NCBI GenBank assembly: GCA_964567485.1
Contig: CAZMMX010000007.1
Coordinates: 1 to 64,000 of the forward strand
DNA from: UBA1413 sp964567485
Lineage (GTDB): Bacteria; Bacteroidota; Bacteroidia; Bacteroidales; Prolixibacteraceae
Reading direction: 5' to 3'
Length of the DNA stretch: 64,000 nucleotides
How positions within the stretch are numbered: position 1 is the first letter of the stretch; each line of letters opens with the position of its first letter. Of the stretch, positions 25,932 to 33,974 are shown one piece after another. The notes beneath the pieces were generated by a model, which searched no databases, was not told the origin of the DNA, and saw only the letters and a program-made list of their open reading frames with translations. The position numbers and the translations under genes are program-made.

Positions 25932-27347
25932 TTACTTTCCCTTTCCGTGGAATACGTTGATCATGGTGTATATGAGGATCTTAAAGTCGAGGTAGAGGGA
26001 GATGTTCTTGAGGTATATCATGTCGTAGGGGAGCCGTTCGAGCATCTCTTCCACATTCGAGGCATATCCGTATTTGACCTGTCCCCACGAGGTGATTCCG
26101 GGGCGGAGTTTATGGAGCAGTTTGTAGTGGGGGGCTTTTTGGACGATCTGACTGATATAATACTCTCTTTCGGGGCGGGGGCCTACCAGCGACATATCTC
26201 CGGTAAGGACATTGAAAAACTGGGGGATTTCGTCGAGGTGGGTTTTGCGGATAAACCGTCCCACCGGGGTGATACGGCTGTCGTTATGGGAAGAGAGGGC
26301 GGGTCCGTTGGTTTCGGAGCCGTCGTACATACTTCTGAACTTGTAAATGGTAAAGGGTTTTCCGAATTTTCCCACTCTTTCCTGGCGATAGATCACCGGT
26401 CCTCGGCTGGTCGATTTGATGATGATGGTCAGGCCAAGGTATACGGGAGCGAGGATGATCATGGCGATGAGCGAGGCCACCACGTCGATGAGCCGTTTGG
26501 CATTCTCCTGCCATGCGGGCATCAATCCGTTCGAGATCTTGATCAGGGGAGAGCTGTATATGGTGTTGATTTTGACCGATCCCGAGAGGAAGTCATAGAG
26601 GTCAGGGATTCCCCAGATGATAATGTCGCGGTTTTCGACGATGGTCAGGATATCGCTCAGCATATGGTGCTGATGGGCTTCCAGGGCAATGATCACCTCT
26701 TCGATGGCTTCTTTCTGGATGATATTTTCCAGTTGTGAGAGTTCACCCGAAAAGGGGAGATGCTGGTCGAGGAGGCCTTTGTGGTTTTCGCCGGTGGCCA
26801 CATAACCGCAGAAGAGGTTACCGGCAGGCCGTGGCTGGGTGATCATCTCGTTATAGATCTTCAGGGCCTTGTCATTATTCCCAATAATCAGGGTCTTGAA
26901 GCCGATTCTGCGCTTGTGAATTTCCCTGATGGTTTGTGAGGTGAGGATCAGGCGGAAGAAATAGGTGAACGAGAAGTGGAGCAGCAGCAGGTTGAAGAAG
27001 AGCTGGTAGTAATTTTTGTAGGAATAGACCGTATCGTCGAGCAGGAGGACGAAGAAGATGGCCGTGACGCCGACCACCGAGGTGAGGATGGTTTGCCCCA
27101 GTTCCAGAAGGCGTGAACGGCGATAAATGTTGTTGTAAAAGCCGGTAATGAAGTAGAAGAGGAGCCATGCCGAAGGGATCAGCAGCAGTCCGATAAAATA
27201 TTGCCGGGTAAACTCAAGGGGGATGTCATACCCGAACTTGATGGGTTCTATGACTTCTTTCCGGTAGATGTAAAAGAGTGTCCAACTGATGGCTGCTGCC
27301 AGGAAATCAAACAGAAGATATTTAGCGGCTTGTTTTTTCTTATTCAT
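25932..27347 (-). CDS. Polyprenyl-phosphate sugar-1-phosphate transferase (WcaJ-like)
   Basis: This 471-residue enzyme should start exopolysaccharide synthesis by moving a sugar-1-phosphate, usually glucose- or galactose-1-phosphate, from a UDP-sugar to undecaprenyl phosphate. Four N-terminal membrane helices and a CoA-binding-like cytoplasmic domain precede the bacterial sugar transferase domain (about residues 280-471). The last carries KRLIDVVASLIAMIIL, RQERVGKFGKPFTIYKFRSM and DEIPQFFNVLTGDMSLVGPRP, the conserved catalytic and Arg/Pro motifs. It lies outside the main polysaccharide operon, next to a dehydrogenase-like gene on the same strand, and has its own -7 box. Confidence 0.92.
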   Translation of the reverse strand: MNKKKQAAKYLLFDFLAAAISWTLFYIYRKEVIEPIKFGYDIPLEFTRQYFIGLLLIPSAWLLFYFITGFYNNIYRRSRLLELGQTILTSVVGVTAIFFVLLLDDTVYSYKNYYQLFFNLLLLHFSFTYFFRLILTSQTIREIHKRRIGFKTLIIGNNDKALKIYNEMITQPRPAGNLFCGYVATGENHKGLLDQHLPFSGELSQLENIIQKEAIEEVIIALEAHQHHMLSDILTIVENRDIIIWGIPDLYDFLSGSVKINTIYSSPLIKISNGLMPAWQENAKRLIDVVASLIAMIILAPVYLGLTIIIKSTSRGPVIYRQERVGKFGKPFTIYKFRSMYDGSETNGPALSSHNDSRITPVGRFIRKTHLDEIPQFFNVLTGDMSLVGPRPEREYYISQIVQKAPHYKLLHKLRPGITSWGQVKYGYASNVEEMLERLPYDMIYLKNISLYLDFKILIYTMINVFHGKGK

Positions 27348-27433
27348 GACATGAAGTCAGGTTAGGTTCTGTCTCTTAAACTGTTCACAGCCGGTATTTT
27401 TGGTAAAACGGAACCTATCTGAAAATATTGCCG

Positions 27434-27441
27434 CAAAAGTA
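27434..27441 (-). promoter_or_regulatory. -7 promoter element for the WcaJ-like gene
   Basis: The minus strand reads TACTTTTG, an exact TAnnTTTG match, 86 bases upstream of the start codon and just after the stop of the preceding gene, so the transferase can be transcribed on its own. Confidence 0.55.
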
Positions 27442-27452
27442 AAACTTTATCG

Positions 27453-28322
27453 TTAATGCCAGGGGGTGTAGAGTTCTATTTTGCGGAGCAGTTCATGGAG
27501 GAGGTTCAGGGAGGTGGAAAATTTCTCCAGGTCGGAATGGCGGTATCTGTCGGGTTGGCCGATGAGGGCCACGAAATCAGCGGCGCCTTTGTCGGCCGGG
27601 GGCATGGCGTTGATTTCGCGGTGGTTCAGCAGGGCTTTCCCAGAGAAGCCGTTTCCGTCGATGAAAGCACCGGGGAAGGCGGCCCTGACCTGCCGGGAGG
27701 CTGGTGCCTGAAAGAGAAGGTCGATATTGAAGGTGGAATAGGTGGGGTAGTCGAGGCGGATATTGATGAAAAAGTTACCGTCACCCTCCTGCGGGATGCC
27801 GCTGATTCTCATTTTCTGGGGCAGGCTGTTGAAGAGAGAGAGGGAATAATAGAGATACCGGAGGAGCAGGTTGTTTCTGTGGGGCAGGTCGGCGAGAGAT
27901 TCGAAGATGTGCAGCGATGCCGGTTCCTGCCAGTGGGAGGCGATGTAACCGGTAACAGGCTCGCAGAGCAGGGGATTTTTGATTTTGACCACGGTTTCCG
28001 CTTCGTCGGCGAGTTTCAGGAGGTCGGCGCACTGTTCGGGGGTGATATCCGGGAAATCGGTGATGTAGAGGTGTTTGTTTTGCCTGACGGCCAGTTTCAG
28101 GAGGTCAGGGAGGAGGAGGGAAGAGCGGTCAACCAGGAGGAGGTCGGCGGCATCTACCAGTTCCCGCCGGTTATATTCGGGAAAGGAGAGCACCCGGGAT
28201 TCTTCGTCCCCGATAAGGCCCACCGACGATTTGCCGATGATGCCCACTTCCCTGTTATTTTTGAGACTGCGGGTGTGGGTGAGCATTGACGCCACGCTGC
28301 CGATCATACCTACTTTTAGCAT
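27453..28322 (-). CDS. Rossmann-fold protein, Gfo/Idh/MocA-like
   Basis: The protein begins LKVGMIGSVASMLTHTRSL, a likely nucleotide-binding strand-turn-helix, and then follows the layout of a Gfo/Idh/MocA oxidoreductase: an N-terminal Rossmann half ending near residue 120 and a C-terminal alpha/beta half. The usual EKP catalytic lysine motif is replaced by VKIKNPLLCEPV, so activity is uncertain and the assignment is tentative. About 289 residues from ATG 28322; an in-frame ATG at 28340 lies upstream of a -7 box and is less likely. It precedes the WcaJ-like transferase on the same strand and may supply or sense its sugar nucleotide. Confidence 0.5.
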   Translation of the reverse strand: MLKVGMIGSVASMLTHTRSLKNNREVGIIGKSSVGLIGDEESRVLSFPEYNRRELVDAADLLLVDRSSLLLPDLLKLAVRQNKHLYITDFPDITPEQCADLLKLADEAETVVKIKNPLLCEPVTGYIASHWQEPASLHIFESLADLPHRNNLLLRYLYYSLSLFNSLPQKMRISGIPQEGDGNFFINIRLDYPTYSTFNIDLLFQAPASRQVRAAFPGAFIDGNGFSGKALLNHREINAMPPADKGAADFVALIGQPDRYRHSDLEKFSTSLNLLHELLRKIELYTPWH

Positions 28323-28327
28323 AGAGA

Positions 28328-28335
28328 CAAAAATA
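28328..28335 (-). promoter_or_regulatory. -7 promoter element almost touching its start codon
   Basis: The minus strand reads TATTTTTG, an exact TAnnTTTG match, with its last base six bases upstream of the ATG at 28322. Transcription would begin at or next to the A of the ATG. Confidence 0.5.
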
Positions 28336-28434
28336 GCCATAAAAGCTTTTCCCCTGACTTTCGGGGGAATTACTTATTAACCCGTGATGTTAATATTGAA
28401 GTAAGCAAGGGGTTCTGTGGCCGTTTTTTTCCAT

Positions 28435-28442
28435 TACATTTG
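28435..28442 (+). promoter_or_regulatory. -7 promoter element for pcm
   Basis: TACATTTG, an exact TAnnTTTG match, 16 bases before the pcm ATG. The divergent -7 box at 28328-28335 is about 100 bases away. Confidence 0.65.
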
Positions 28443-28458
28443 TGGCAAACCGTTTTGA

Positions 28459-29109
28459 ATGACCTGGGAAGATACTCCGCGCCATCAGGGTTTACGCCGG
28501 CGCCTCATAGATGCACTAAAGATCAAGGGAATCAAGGATGAGCGGGTGTTGGCCGCCATCGGGAAGGTTCCCCGCCATGCTTTTCTGGAAAGCACCTTTC
28601 TCAATTTTGCCTATAAAGACCAGGCTTTTCCCATCGGGGCAGGACAGACCATCTCACAACCCTACACGGTGGCGATTCAGACCTGCCTGCTGATGGTGGA
28701 GCCCATGAGCAAGGTTCTGGAGGTAGGTACCGGTTCGGGGTATCAGGCTGCGATCCTCTGCGAAATGGGAGCCAAGGTATATACCATAGAGCGACAGAAG
28801 GAGCTCTATATCAAGGCACAACAACTACTTCCGGAACTGGGCTATCATCCGGCTTTTCACTTTGGTGACGGTTTCCGGGGGCTTCCCACGTACGGACCCT
28901 TTGACCGGATCATCGTGACTGCCGGGGCCTCTGTGATTCCTCCGGAATTGAAGTCCCAGCTGGTGATTGGCGGAAGGATGGTGATTCCCGTGGGAGAGGA
29001 GCACCATCAGGAGATGGTGGTGATCATCCGCACCGGAGAAGAGGATTATGTCACCGAAAAGCACGGAGGTTTTGTCTTTGTTCCTCTTCTGCGGGGCGTC
29101 GTCAACTAA
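28459..29109 (+). CDS. pcm: Protein-L-isoaspartate O-methyltransferase
   Basis: Pcm methylates abnormal L-isoaspartyl residues in aged proteins so that they can revert to aspartate. The 216-residue length is normal. The SAM-binding motif VLEVGTGSGYQAAILCEMGA lies near residue 90, the family segment GQTISQPYTVA near 60 and the GGRMVIPVGE post-motif near 175. The ATG start agrees with the -7 box 16 bases upstream. A metallo-hydrolase gene follows immediately. Confidence 0.96.
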   Translation: MTWEDTPRHQGLRRRLIDALKIKGIKDERVLAAIGKVPRHAFLESTFLNFAYKDQAFPIGAGQTISQPYTVAIQTCLLMVEPMSKVLEVGTGSGYQAAILCEMGAKVYTIERQKELYIKAQQLLPELGYHPAFHFGDGFRGLPTYGPFDRIIVTAGASVIPPELKSQLVIGGRMVIPVGEEHHQEMVVIIRTGEEDYVTEKHGGFVFVPLLRGVVN

Positions 29110-29112
29110 TTG

Positions 29113-29760
29113 ATGATTGACATGATTACGATTAAGAGATTTATAGTTAACCCGTTACAGGAGAATAGTTATCTTCTTTACGATGATTCCGGGGAGTGCA
29201 TCATCGTGGATGCCGGTTTTTACACCGGTGGGGAGATGGAGGAGCTGACGGCCACCCTCAGCAGGGAGGGGCTGCGGCCGGTGGCGCTGGTCAACACGCA
29301 CTGTCATTTTGACCACCTCTGGGCGGTGGAGAAGCTCAGGAAGAGTTACGGAATTCCCTTTGTGTGCCATCAGGAGGATCTTTTTTGGCTGTCGCGGGCG
29401 GTGATGCAGGCGGGGGCTTTCGGCTTTCGGATCGAGGAAGTGTCACCTGCCGACCGCACGATCACCGACGGGGAGCAGTTCTGCTTCGGGAATTCCACGC
29501 TCGAAGTGCTTCATGTGCCGGGGCATTCGCCGGGCCATGTGGCCTTCTATTCCGGCGAAGGGGCCTTTCTGCTGTCGGGCGATGTGTTGTTCCGCAGAAG
29601 CATCGGCCGCAGCGACCTTCCGGGGGGAAATTATGACCAGCTGATCACGGCGATCAGGGAAAAGCTCCTCACCCTTCCCGGGGAGACCACCGTTTGGCCG
29701 GGCCATGGGCCGGAAACGACTATTGCCCTCGAAACAGTGGAAAACCCATTCCTGATATAG
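29113..29760 (+). CDS. MBL-fold metallo-hydrolase (glyoxalase II-like)
   Basis: The signature THCHFDH near residue 60 (the HxHxDH metal site) and further metal ligands in HVPGHSPGHVAFY and GDVLF (about 140-160) and GHGPET near the end define a metallo-beta-lactamase fold. The 215-residue size and order match YcbL/GloB-like thiolesterases that cleave S-lactoylglutathione-type thioesters; the substrate here is not known. It begins within four bases of the pcm stop codon, so the two are co-transcribed. The ATG at 29113 is taken; a TTG one codon earlier or an ATG at 29122 (MITIKRF) are also possible. Confidence 0.9.
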   Translation: MIDMITIKRFIVNPLQENSYLLYDDSGECIIVDAGFYTGGEMEELTATLSREGLRPVALVNTHCHFDHLWAVEKLRKSYGIPFVCHQEDLFWLSRAVMQAGAFGFRIEEVSPADRTITDGEQFCFGNSTLEVLHVPGHSPGHVAFYSGEGAFLLSGDVLFRRSIGRSDLPGGNYDQLITAIREKLLTLPGETTVWPGHGPETTIALETVENPFLI

Positions 29761-29820
29761 CAAGCCTTAATTTTATGGGAGCTTGTGAACAAAGTCATTT
29801 TTTTTGATTTCCGCAGAGTG

Positions 29821-29828
29821 TAATATTG
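29821..29828 (+). promoter_or_regulatory. Possible -7 element for gcvP
   Basis: TAATATTG, one mismatch from TAnnTTTG, 33 bases before the gcvP ATG. The identical octamer precedes ispE at 32924. Confidence 0.4.
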
Positions 29829-29861
29829 TCGCAAATATTTTAAGTTAATAAACTTCGGGAT

Positions 29862-32741
29862 ATGCAGAAAGAGAGTTTTTCGATGCGTCATATTGGGCCC
29901 CGCGAGAGCGAGTTGCCCCTCATGTTACAGAAAATCGGTGTTTCCTCGCTTGACGAGCTCATCGGCCAGACCGTTCCTGAGAATATCAGGCTGAAGGAGC
30001 CCCTGAAGCTGGGCGAGGGGTTGACCGAGCGGCAGTATTACCGGAAAATTCTGGAGCTGGCATCGCGCAACAAGGTTTTCAATACTTACATCGGCATGGG
30101 GTATTACGATACGGTGACGCCGTCGGTGATTCTCCGGAATGTGTTGGAGAATCCGGTGTGGTACACCTCATATACCCCATACCAGGCAGAGATTTCACAG
30201 GGGAGGCTGGAGGCGTTGCTCAACTACCAGACCATGGTATGCGAGCTCACGGCCATGGAGCTGGCGAATGCTTCGTTACTGGATGAGGCCACGGCGGCTG
30301 CCGAGGCCATGTCGATGATGTTTGCCGCGCGGTCGCGGCAGATGGTGAAGAGCGGGGTGAACAGGATGCTGGTGGATGAGAAGATGTGGCCCCAGACCAT
30401 TGACGTGCTGATGACGCGTGCCCGTCCCTTAGGCATCGAGTTATCGGTGGTGCCTGTCGATGCGCAGGCCATCGCTGCCGATGTGTTCGGCATTATGGTG
30501 CAGTATCCCAATTCCGACGGGGAGGTGGTGGATTATGCGGGATTGACGGCGGCGGCGCATGCCCGTGAGGTGAAGGTGGCCGTGGCTGCTGATCTGTTAT
30601 CGCTGGCCATTCTGACGCCCCCCGGGGAGTGGGGCGCCGACGTGGTCTTCGGCAGCAGCCAGCGCTTCGGTGTTCCCATGGGCTACGGGGGTCCTCATGC
30701 CGCTTTCTTTGCCACCCGTGATGAGTACAAACGTATCCTTCCCGGCAGGATCATCGGCATCACCAAAGACGTCCATGGCCACAGGGCCCTGCGCATGGCC
30801 CTGCAAACCCGCGAACAGCATATCAAACGCGAAAAGGCAACTTCCAATATCTGCACGGCGCAGGCTTTACTGGCCAACATGGCCGGCTTCTATGCCGTAT
30901 ACCACGGCCCGGAAGGCATCCGCAACATTGCTGAAAGGATCCACTTCATCGCCGGTTTCCTGGCGGCAAAGATTACGGCATTGGGATACCGCCAGATGAA
31001 TGACGGTTTCTTCGACACCCTCAGGATCGAACTTCCGCGGCATGTAAAACGCGAGGATATCGAGTGGCTGTCGGTCGATCTGGAGATGAACTTCCGCTAC
31101 TTCGAAAATGGTGAGGTGGGGATCAGCATCGATGAGACCACGAATCTCGAAGATGTCAACTGGATTGTTGAGGTCTTCGCCCGTGCCGCCAACAAGCCCA
31201 TGGAGAAGATTACGGCCATTACGCCGGTCTGGTCGGTGAGTGAGGTCTTCCGCAGGAAAAGCGCCTATATGCAGCAAGAGGTGTTCAACAAGTTCCGTTC
31301 TGAGACCGAGATGTTGAGATATATCAAGTCGCTGGAAGTGAAGGACATATCGCTGACTCATTCGATGATTTCCCTGGGGTCGTGTACCATGAAGCTGAAT
31401 GCGGCCACTGAGATGTTTCCGCTGAGCTGGATCGAGTTCACCGGCATCCATCCTTTTGTTCCCAAGAACCAGGCGTTGGGGTACCATGCCATGATGGAGG
31501 ATCTGCGGCGTGATTTGGCTGAGATTACGGGGATGGCCGATGTGAGCCTGATGCCCAATTCGGGGGCGGCGGGTGAGTATTCGGGGTTGATGGTGATCAG
31601 GGAATACCATCAGAGCAGGGGTGAGGGGCACCGCCATGTGGTGCTGATTCCTGCCTCGGCCCATGGGACGAATCCGGCCAGTGCCGTGATGGCGGGGATG
31701 GAAGTGGTGGTGGTGGCCTGTGATGAGCGGGGTAACATCGACATGGAGGATCTGAGGAAGAAGGCGGAGCAGCACCGCGATGACCTGTCGGCCTTTATGG
31801 TGACCTATCCGAGTACCCACGGGGTCTTTGAGTCGGCCATCGTGGAGATGTGCAGGATCATCCATGCATGTGGCGGACAGGTATATATGGACGGGGCCAA
31901 CATGAATGCCCAGGTGGGGTTGACCAATCCGGGGATCATCGGTGCCGACGTATGCCATCTCAACCTGCACAAGACCTTTGCCATTCCCCACGGTGGCGGT
32001 GGTCCCGGTGTGGGCCCCATTGCCGTGGCGGCCCATCTGGTGGAATTTTTGCCTTCCCATTCGGTGATGAACAACGGACATGTGGGCATCACCGCCGTGG
32101 CGGCAGCTCCCTGGGGCAGCGCTTCGGTATTGCCCATCACCTACGGGTATATCAAGATGATGGGAGGCGAAGGACTGAAGAAAGCCACGGAATATGCCAT
32201 TCTGAATGCCAATTATATCGCCGCAGCCCTGAAGGAGAACTACGGCATCCTGTATACCGGCGAGAAAGGCAGGGTGGCCCATGAGCTGATCCTCGAATGC
32301 CGTCATCTGAAGACGGCGGCCGGCATCACCGAAACCGACATTGCCAAGAGGCTCATGGACTATGGCTTCCATGCCCCCACGCTCTCCTTTCCGGTGCATG
32401 GCACCCTCATGGTGGAACCCACGGAAAGTGAGTCGTTGCAGGAACTCGAGCGTTTCATCGATGCCATGAATGCGATCTACGCGGAAATCAAAGAGGTGGA
32501 AGAGGGCGCTGCCGATGGGGAGGACAACGTGCTGAAGAATGCCCCCCATACCGCCCTGGAGGTAGGTTCTGATGAGTGGAAACATCCCTACAGCCGTCAG
32601 AAAGCCGCGTGGCCCCTCGAATGGCTGAAGAATAACAAATTCTGGGTGCCGGTCGGAAGGGTCGACAATGCCTGGGGCGACCGGAATCTGATTTGCACCT
32701 GTGGAACTCCGGAAGAGTACGCGGGAAGGAGGGAGTCCTGA
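29862..32741 (+). CDS. gcvP: Glycine dehydrogenase (decarboxylating), P protein
   Basis: The P protein decarboxylates glycine and passes the aminomethyl group to the lipoyl H protein of the glycine cleavage system. The 959-residue single chain joins both halves of the alpha2-type enzyme, as in E. coli. The pyridoxal-phosphate lysine is about Lys704 in CHLNLHKTFAIPHGGGGPG. SLGSCTMKLNAATEM and SAHGTNPASAVMAGM are further family landmarks. The N-terminal SMRHIGPRESE is standard. gcvT and gcvH are not nearby. The stop codon lies inside a heptanucleotide repeat. Confidence 0.97.
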   Translation: MQKESFSMRHIGPRESELPLMLQKIGVSSLDELIGQTVPENIRLKEPLKLGEGLTERQYYRKILELASRNKVFNTYIGMGYYDTVTPSVILRNVLENPVWYTSYTPYQAEISQGRLEALLNYQTMVCELTAMELANASLLDEATAAAEAMSMMFAARSRQMVKSGVNRMLVDEKMWPQTIDVLMTRARPLGIELSVVPVDAQAIAADVFGIMVQYPNSDGEVVDYAGLTAAAHAREVKVAVAADLLSLAILTPPGEWGADVVFGSSQRFGVPMGYGGPHAAFFATRDEYKRILPGRIIGITKDVHGHRALRMALQTREQHIKREKATSNICTAQALLANMAGFYAVYHGPEGIRNIAERIHFIAGFLAAKITALGYRQMNDGFFDTLRIELPRHVKREDIEWLSVDLEMNFRYFENGEVGISIDETTNLEDVNWIVEVFARAANKPMEKITAITPVWSVSEVFRRKSAYMQQEVFNKFRSETEMLRYIKSLEVKDISLTHSMISLGSCTMKLNAATEMFPLSWIEFTGIHPFVPKNQALGYHAMMEDLRRDLAEITGMADVSLMPNSGAAGEYSGLMVIREYHQSRGEGHRHVVLIPASAHGTNPASAVMAGMEVVVVACDERGNIDMEDLRKKAEQHRDDLSAFMVTYPSTHGVFESAIVEMCRIIHACGGQVYMDGANMNAQVGLTNPGIIGADVCHLNLHKTFAIPHGGGGPGVGPIAVAAHLVEFLPSHSVMNNGHVGITAVAAAPWGSASVLPITYGYIKMMGGEGLKKATEYAILNANYIAAALKENYGILYTGEKGRVAHELILECRHLKTAAGITETDIAKRLMDYGFHAPTLSFPVHGTLMVEPTESESLQELERFIDAMNAIYAEIKEVEEGAADGEDNVLKNAPHTALEVGSDEWKHPYSRQKAAWPLEWLKNNKFWVPVGRVDNAWGDRNLICTCGTPEEYAGRRES

Positions 32742-32760
32742 GTCAGGAATGAGGAAGTCG
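32733..32760. repeat. Short heptanucleotide array over the gcvP stop codon
   Basis: Four 7-base units in register (GAGTCCT, GAGTCAG, GAATGAG, GAAGTCG) include the last two codons and stop of gcvP; looser relatives (TGAATCC, TGGAATCC) continue to about 32800. Confidence 0.6.
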
Positions 32761-32923
32761 TGAATCCTGCATGCAGGCGTTTGGAATCCAGGTTTTTCAG
32801 GTCAAAATATGATCCTGTTTGAACAACAAGGGCCGGGTTCTGCATGAAAGGATGATAGGGAGAATTCCAATATTCAAGACCCGGGAGTCAGGATTATTCT
32901 GATATTTTGATCCTCTCATCTGT

Positions 32924-32931
32924 TAATATTG
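32924..32931 (+). promoter_or_regulatory. Possible -7 element for ispE
   Basis: TAATATTG, one mismatch from TAnnTTTG and identical to the box before gcvP. It ends only four bases before the ispE ATG. Confidence 0.35.
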
Positions 32932-32935
32932 TACC

Positions 32936-33748
32936 ATGGTTTGGTTTCCTAACGCAAAAATAAACCTCGGCTTGCGGGTGACGGAGCGGCGTTCCGACGG
33001 GTATCACAATCTGGAGACGCTGTTTTATCCCGTACCGTTGTGTGATGTGCTGGAGGTGATCAGGGGGGAGTCCTATTCCTTTAGGGTGACCGGTTTGGCG
33101 CTTGACGGACCCGGGGAGGAGAACCTGGTGGTCAGGGCTTACAGGCTGATGCAGGAGCGTTTTGATCTTCCGCCGGTGAGGATCCATTTGCACAAGGTGA
33201 TTCCCCTGGGGGCCGGACTGGGGGGTGGTTCCTCTGATGCCGCCTTTATGCTGAAGGCCGTGAATGACCTTTTCAAAACGGGAGTGATTCCGGAGGAGAT
33301 GGAGCAGATGGCCGCAACACTGGGGGCCGACTGTCCCTTTTTCATCAGGAACACCCCGGCCCTGGCCACAGGAATCGGTGATGTTCTCCAACCCGTGGCC
33401 GTGGAGCTGTCGGGATATCATCTGGTGCTGGTGAAGCCCCCGGTGCATGTCAGCACAGCCATGGCCTATGGGGCCATCACGCCGGCGGCGCCGGCGGTGC
33501 CGCTCAGGGAGGTCATCGCCCGGCCGGTGGACGAGTGGCAGGGATTATTGGTCAACGATTTTGAGGAGCCGGTAGGCAGGATGTTCCCGGAGATCGGGGA
33601 AATCAGGGAGAAGTTGTACAGAATGGGTGCCGTCTATGCCTCCATGTCGGGGAGCGGATCGGCAGTATTTGGCCTCTTCAGGGCACTTCCGGAGGGAATC
33701 AGGGAGCATTTCCCGGATGGGTATTTCACTTTTACCCCCGCGTTGTAG
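32936..33748 (+). CDS. ispE: 4-diphosphocytidyl-2-C-methyl-D-erythritol kinase
   Basis: IspE phosphorylates CDP-methylerythritol in the MEP route to isoprenoids, which also feeds undecaprenyl phosphate synthesis. The 270-residue chain opens with FPNAKINLGLRVTERRSDGYH, the substrate-binding strand with its conserved Lys and Asn. It has the GHMP-kinase ATP loop PLGAGLGGGSSDAAF near residue 90 and the C-terminal SGSGSAVFGLF. No alternative start keeps the first strand, so ATG 32936 is firm. Confidence 0.95.
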   Translation: MVWFPNAKINLGLRVTERRSDGYHNLETLFYPVPLCDVLEVIRGESYSFRVTGLALDGPGEENLVVRAYRLMQERFDLPPVRIHLHKVIPLGAGLGGGSSDAAFMLKAVNDLFKTGVIPEEMEQMAATLGADCPFFIRNTPALATGIGDVLQPVAVELSGYHLVLVKPPVHVSTAMAYGAITPAAPAVPLREVIARPVDEWQGLLVNDFEEPVGRMFPEIGEIREKLYRMGAVYASMSGSGSAVFGLFRALPEGIREHFPDGYFTFTPAL

Positions 33749-33941
33749 TCCCTATCTTCCACACTGCCATGTCAGGCAAGGAGATTGGTAGTATCATTTT
33801 TATCTGCGCGCTTTAATCCCACTCACCGGGTACGGTTGCCACTTCATGACCATCGGGCCCGATCATTTTACATATTTTACGGTTCTGGTAACCCGGGGCA
33901 GATAAATCTACGGGTCTGTATCTTGCAGCGAAAAAAATCTT

Positions 33942-33949
33942 TAGATTTG
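33942..33949 (+). promoter_or_regulatory. -7 promoter element for the O-antigen ligase-like gene
   Basis: TAGATTTG fully matches TAnnTTTG, with CTTG 17-20 bases upstream, and lies 25 bases before the ATG at 33975. It supports that ATG rather than the TTG at 33963. It may also serve the polysaccharide genes downstream. Confidence 0.6.
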
Positions 33950-33974
33950 TGTGTAAACCAAATTGCTGATAAGG

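Noticed and set aside
30867..32585. Open frame of 572 codons on the minus strand, opposite gcvP
   Set aside because: It lies fully antisense to a certain gene, its protein is rich in His, Gly and Arg without any domain, and it results from GC-rich codon bias. The same holds for long antisense frames opposite glnN (15650-17029), the PorE-like gene (18048-19250) and the carboxyltransferase (59844-61367).
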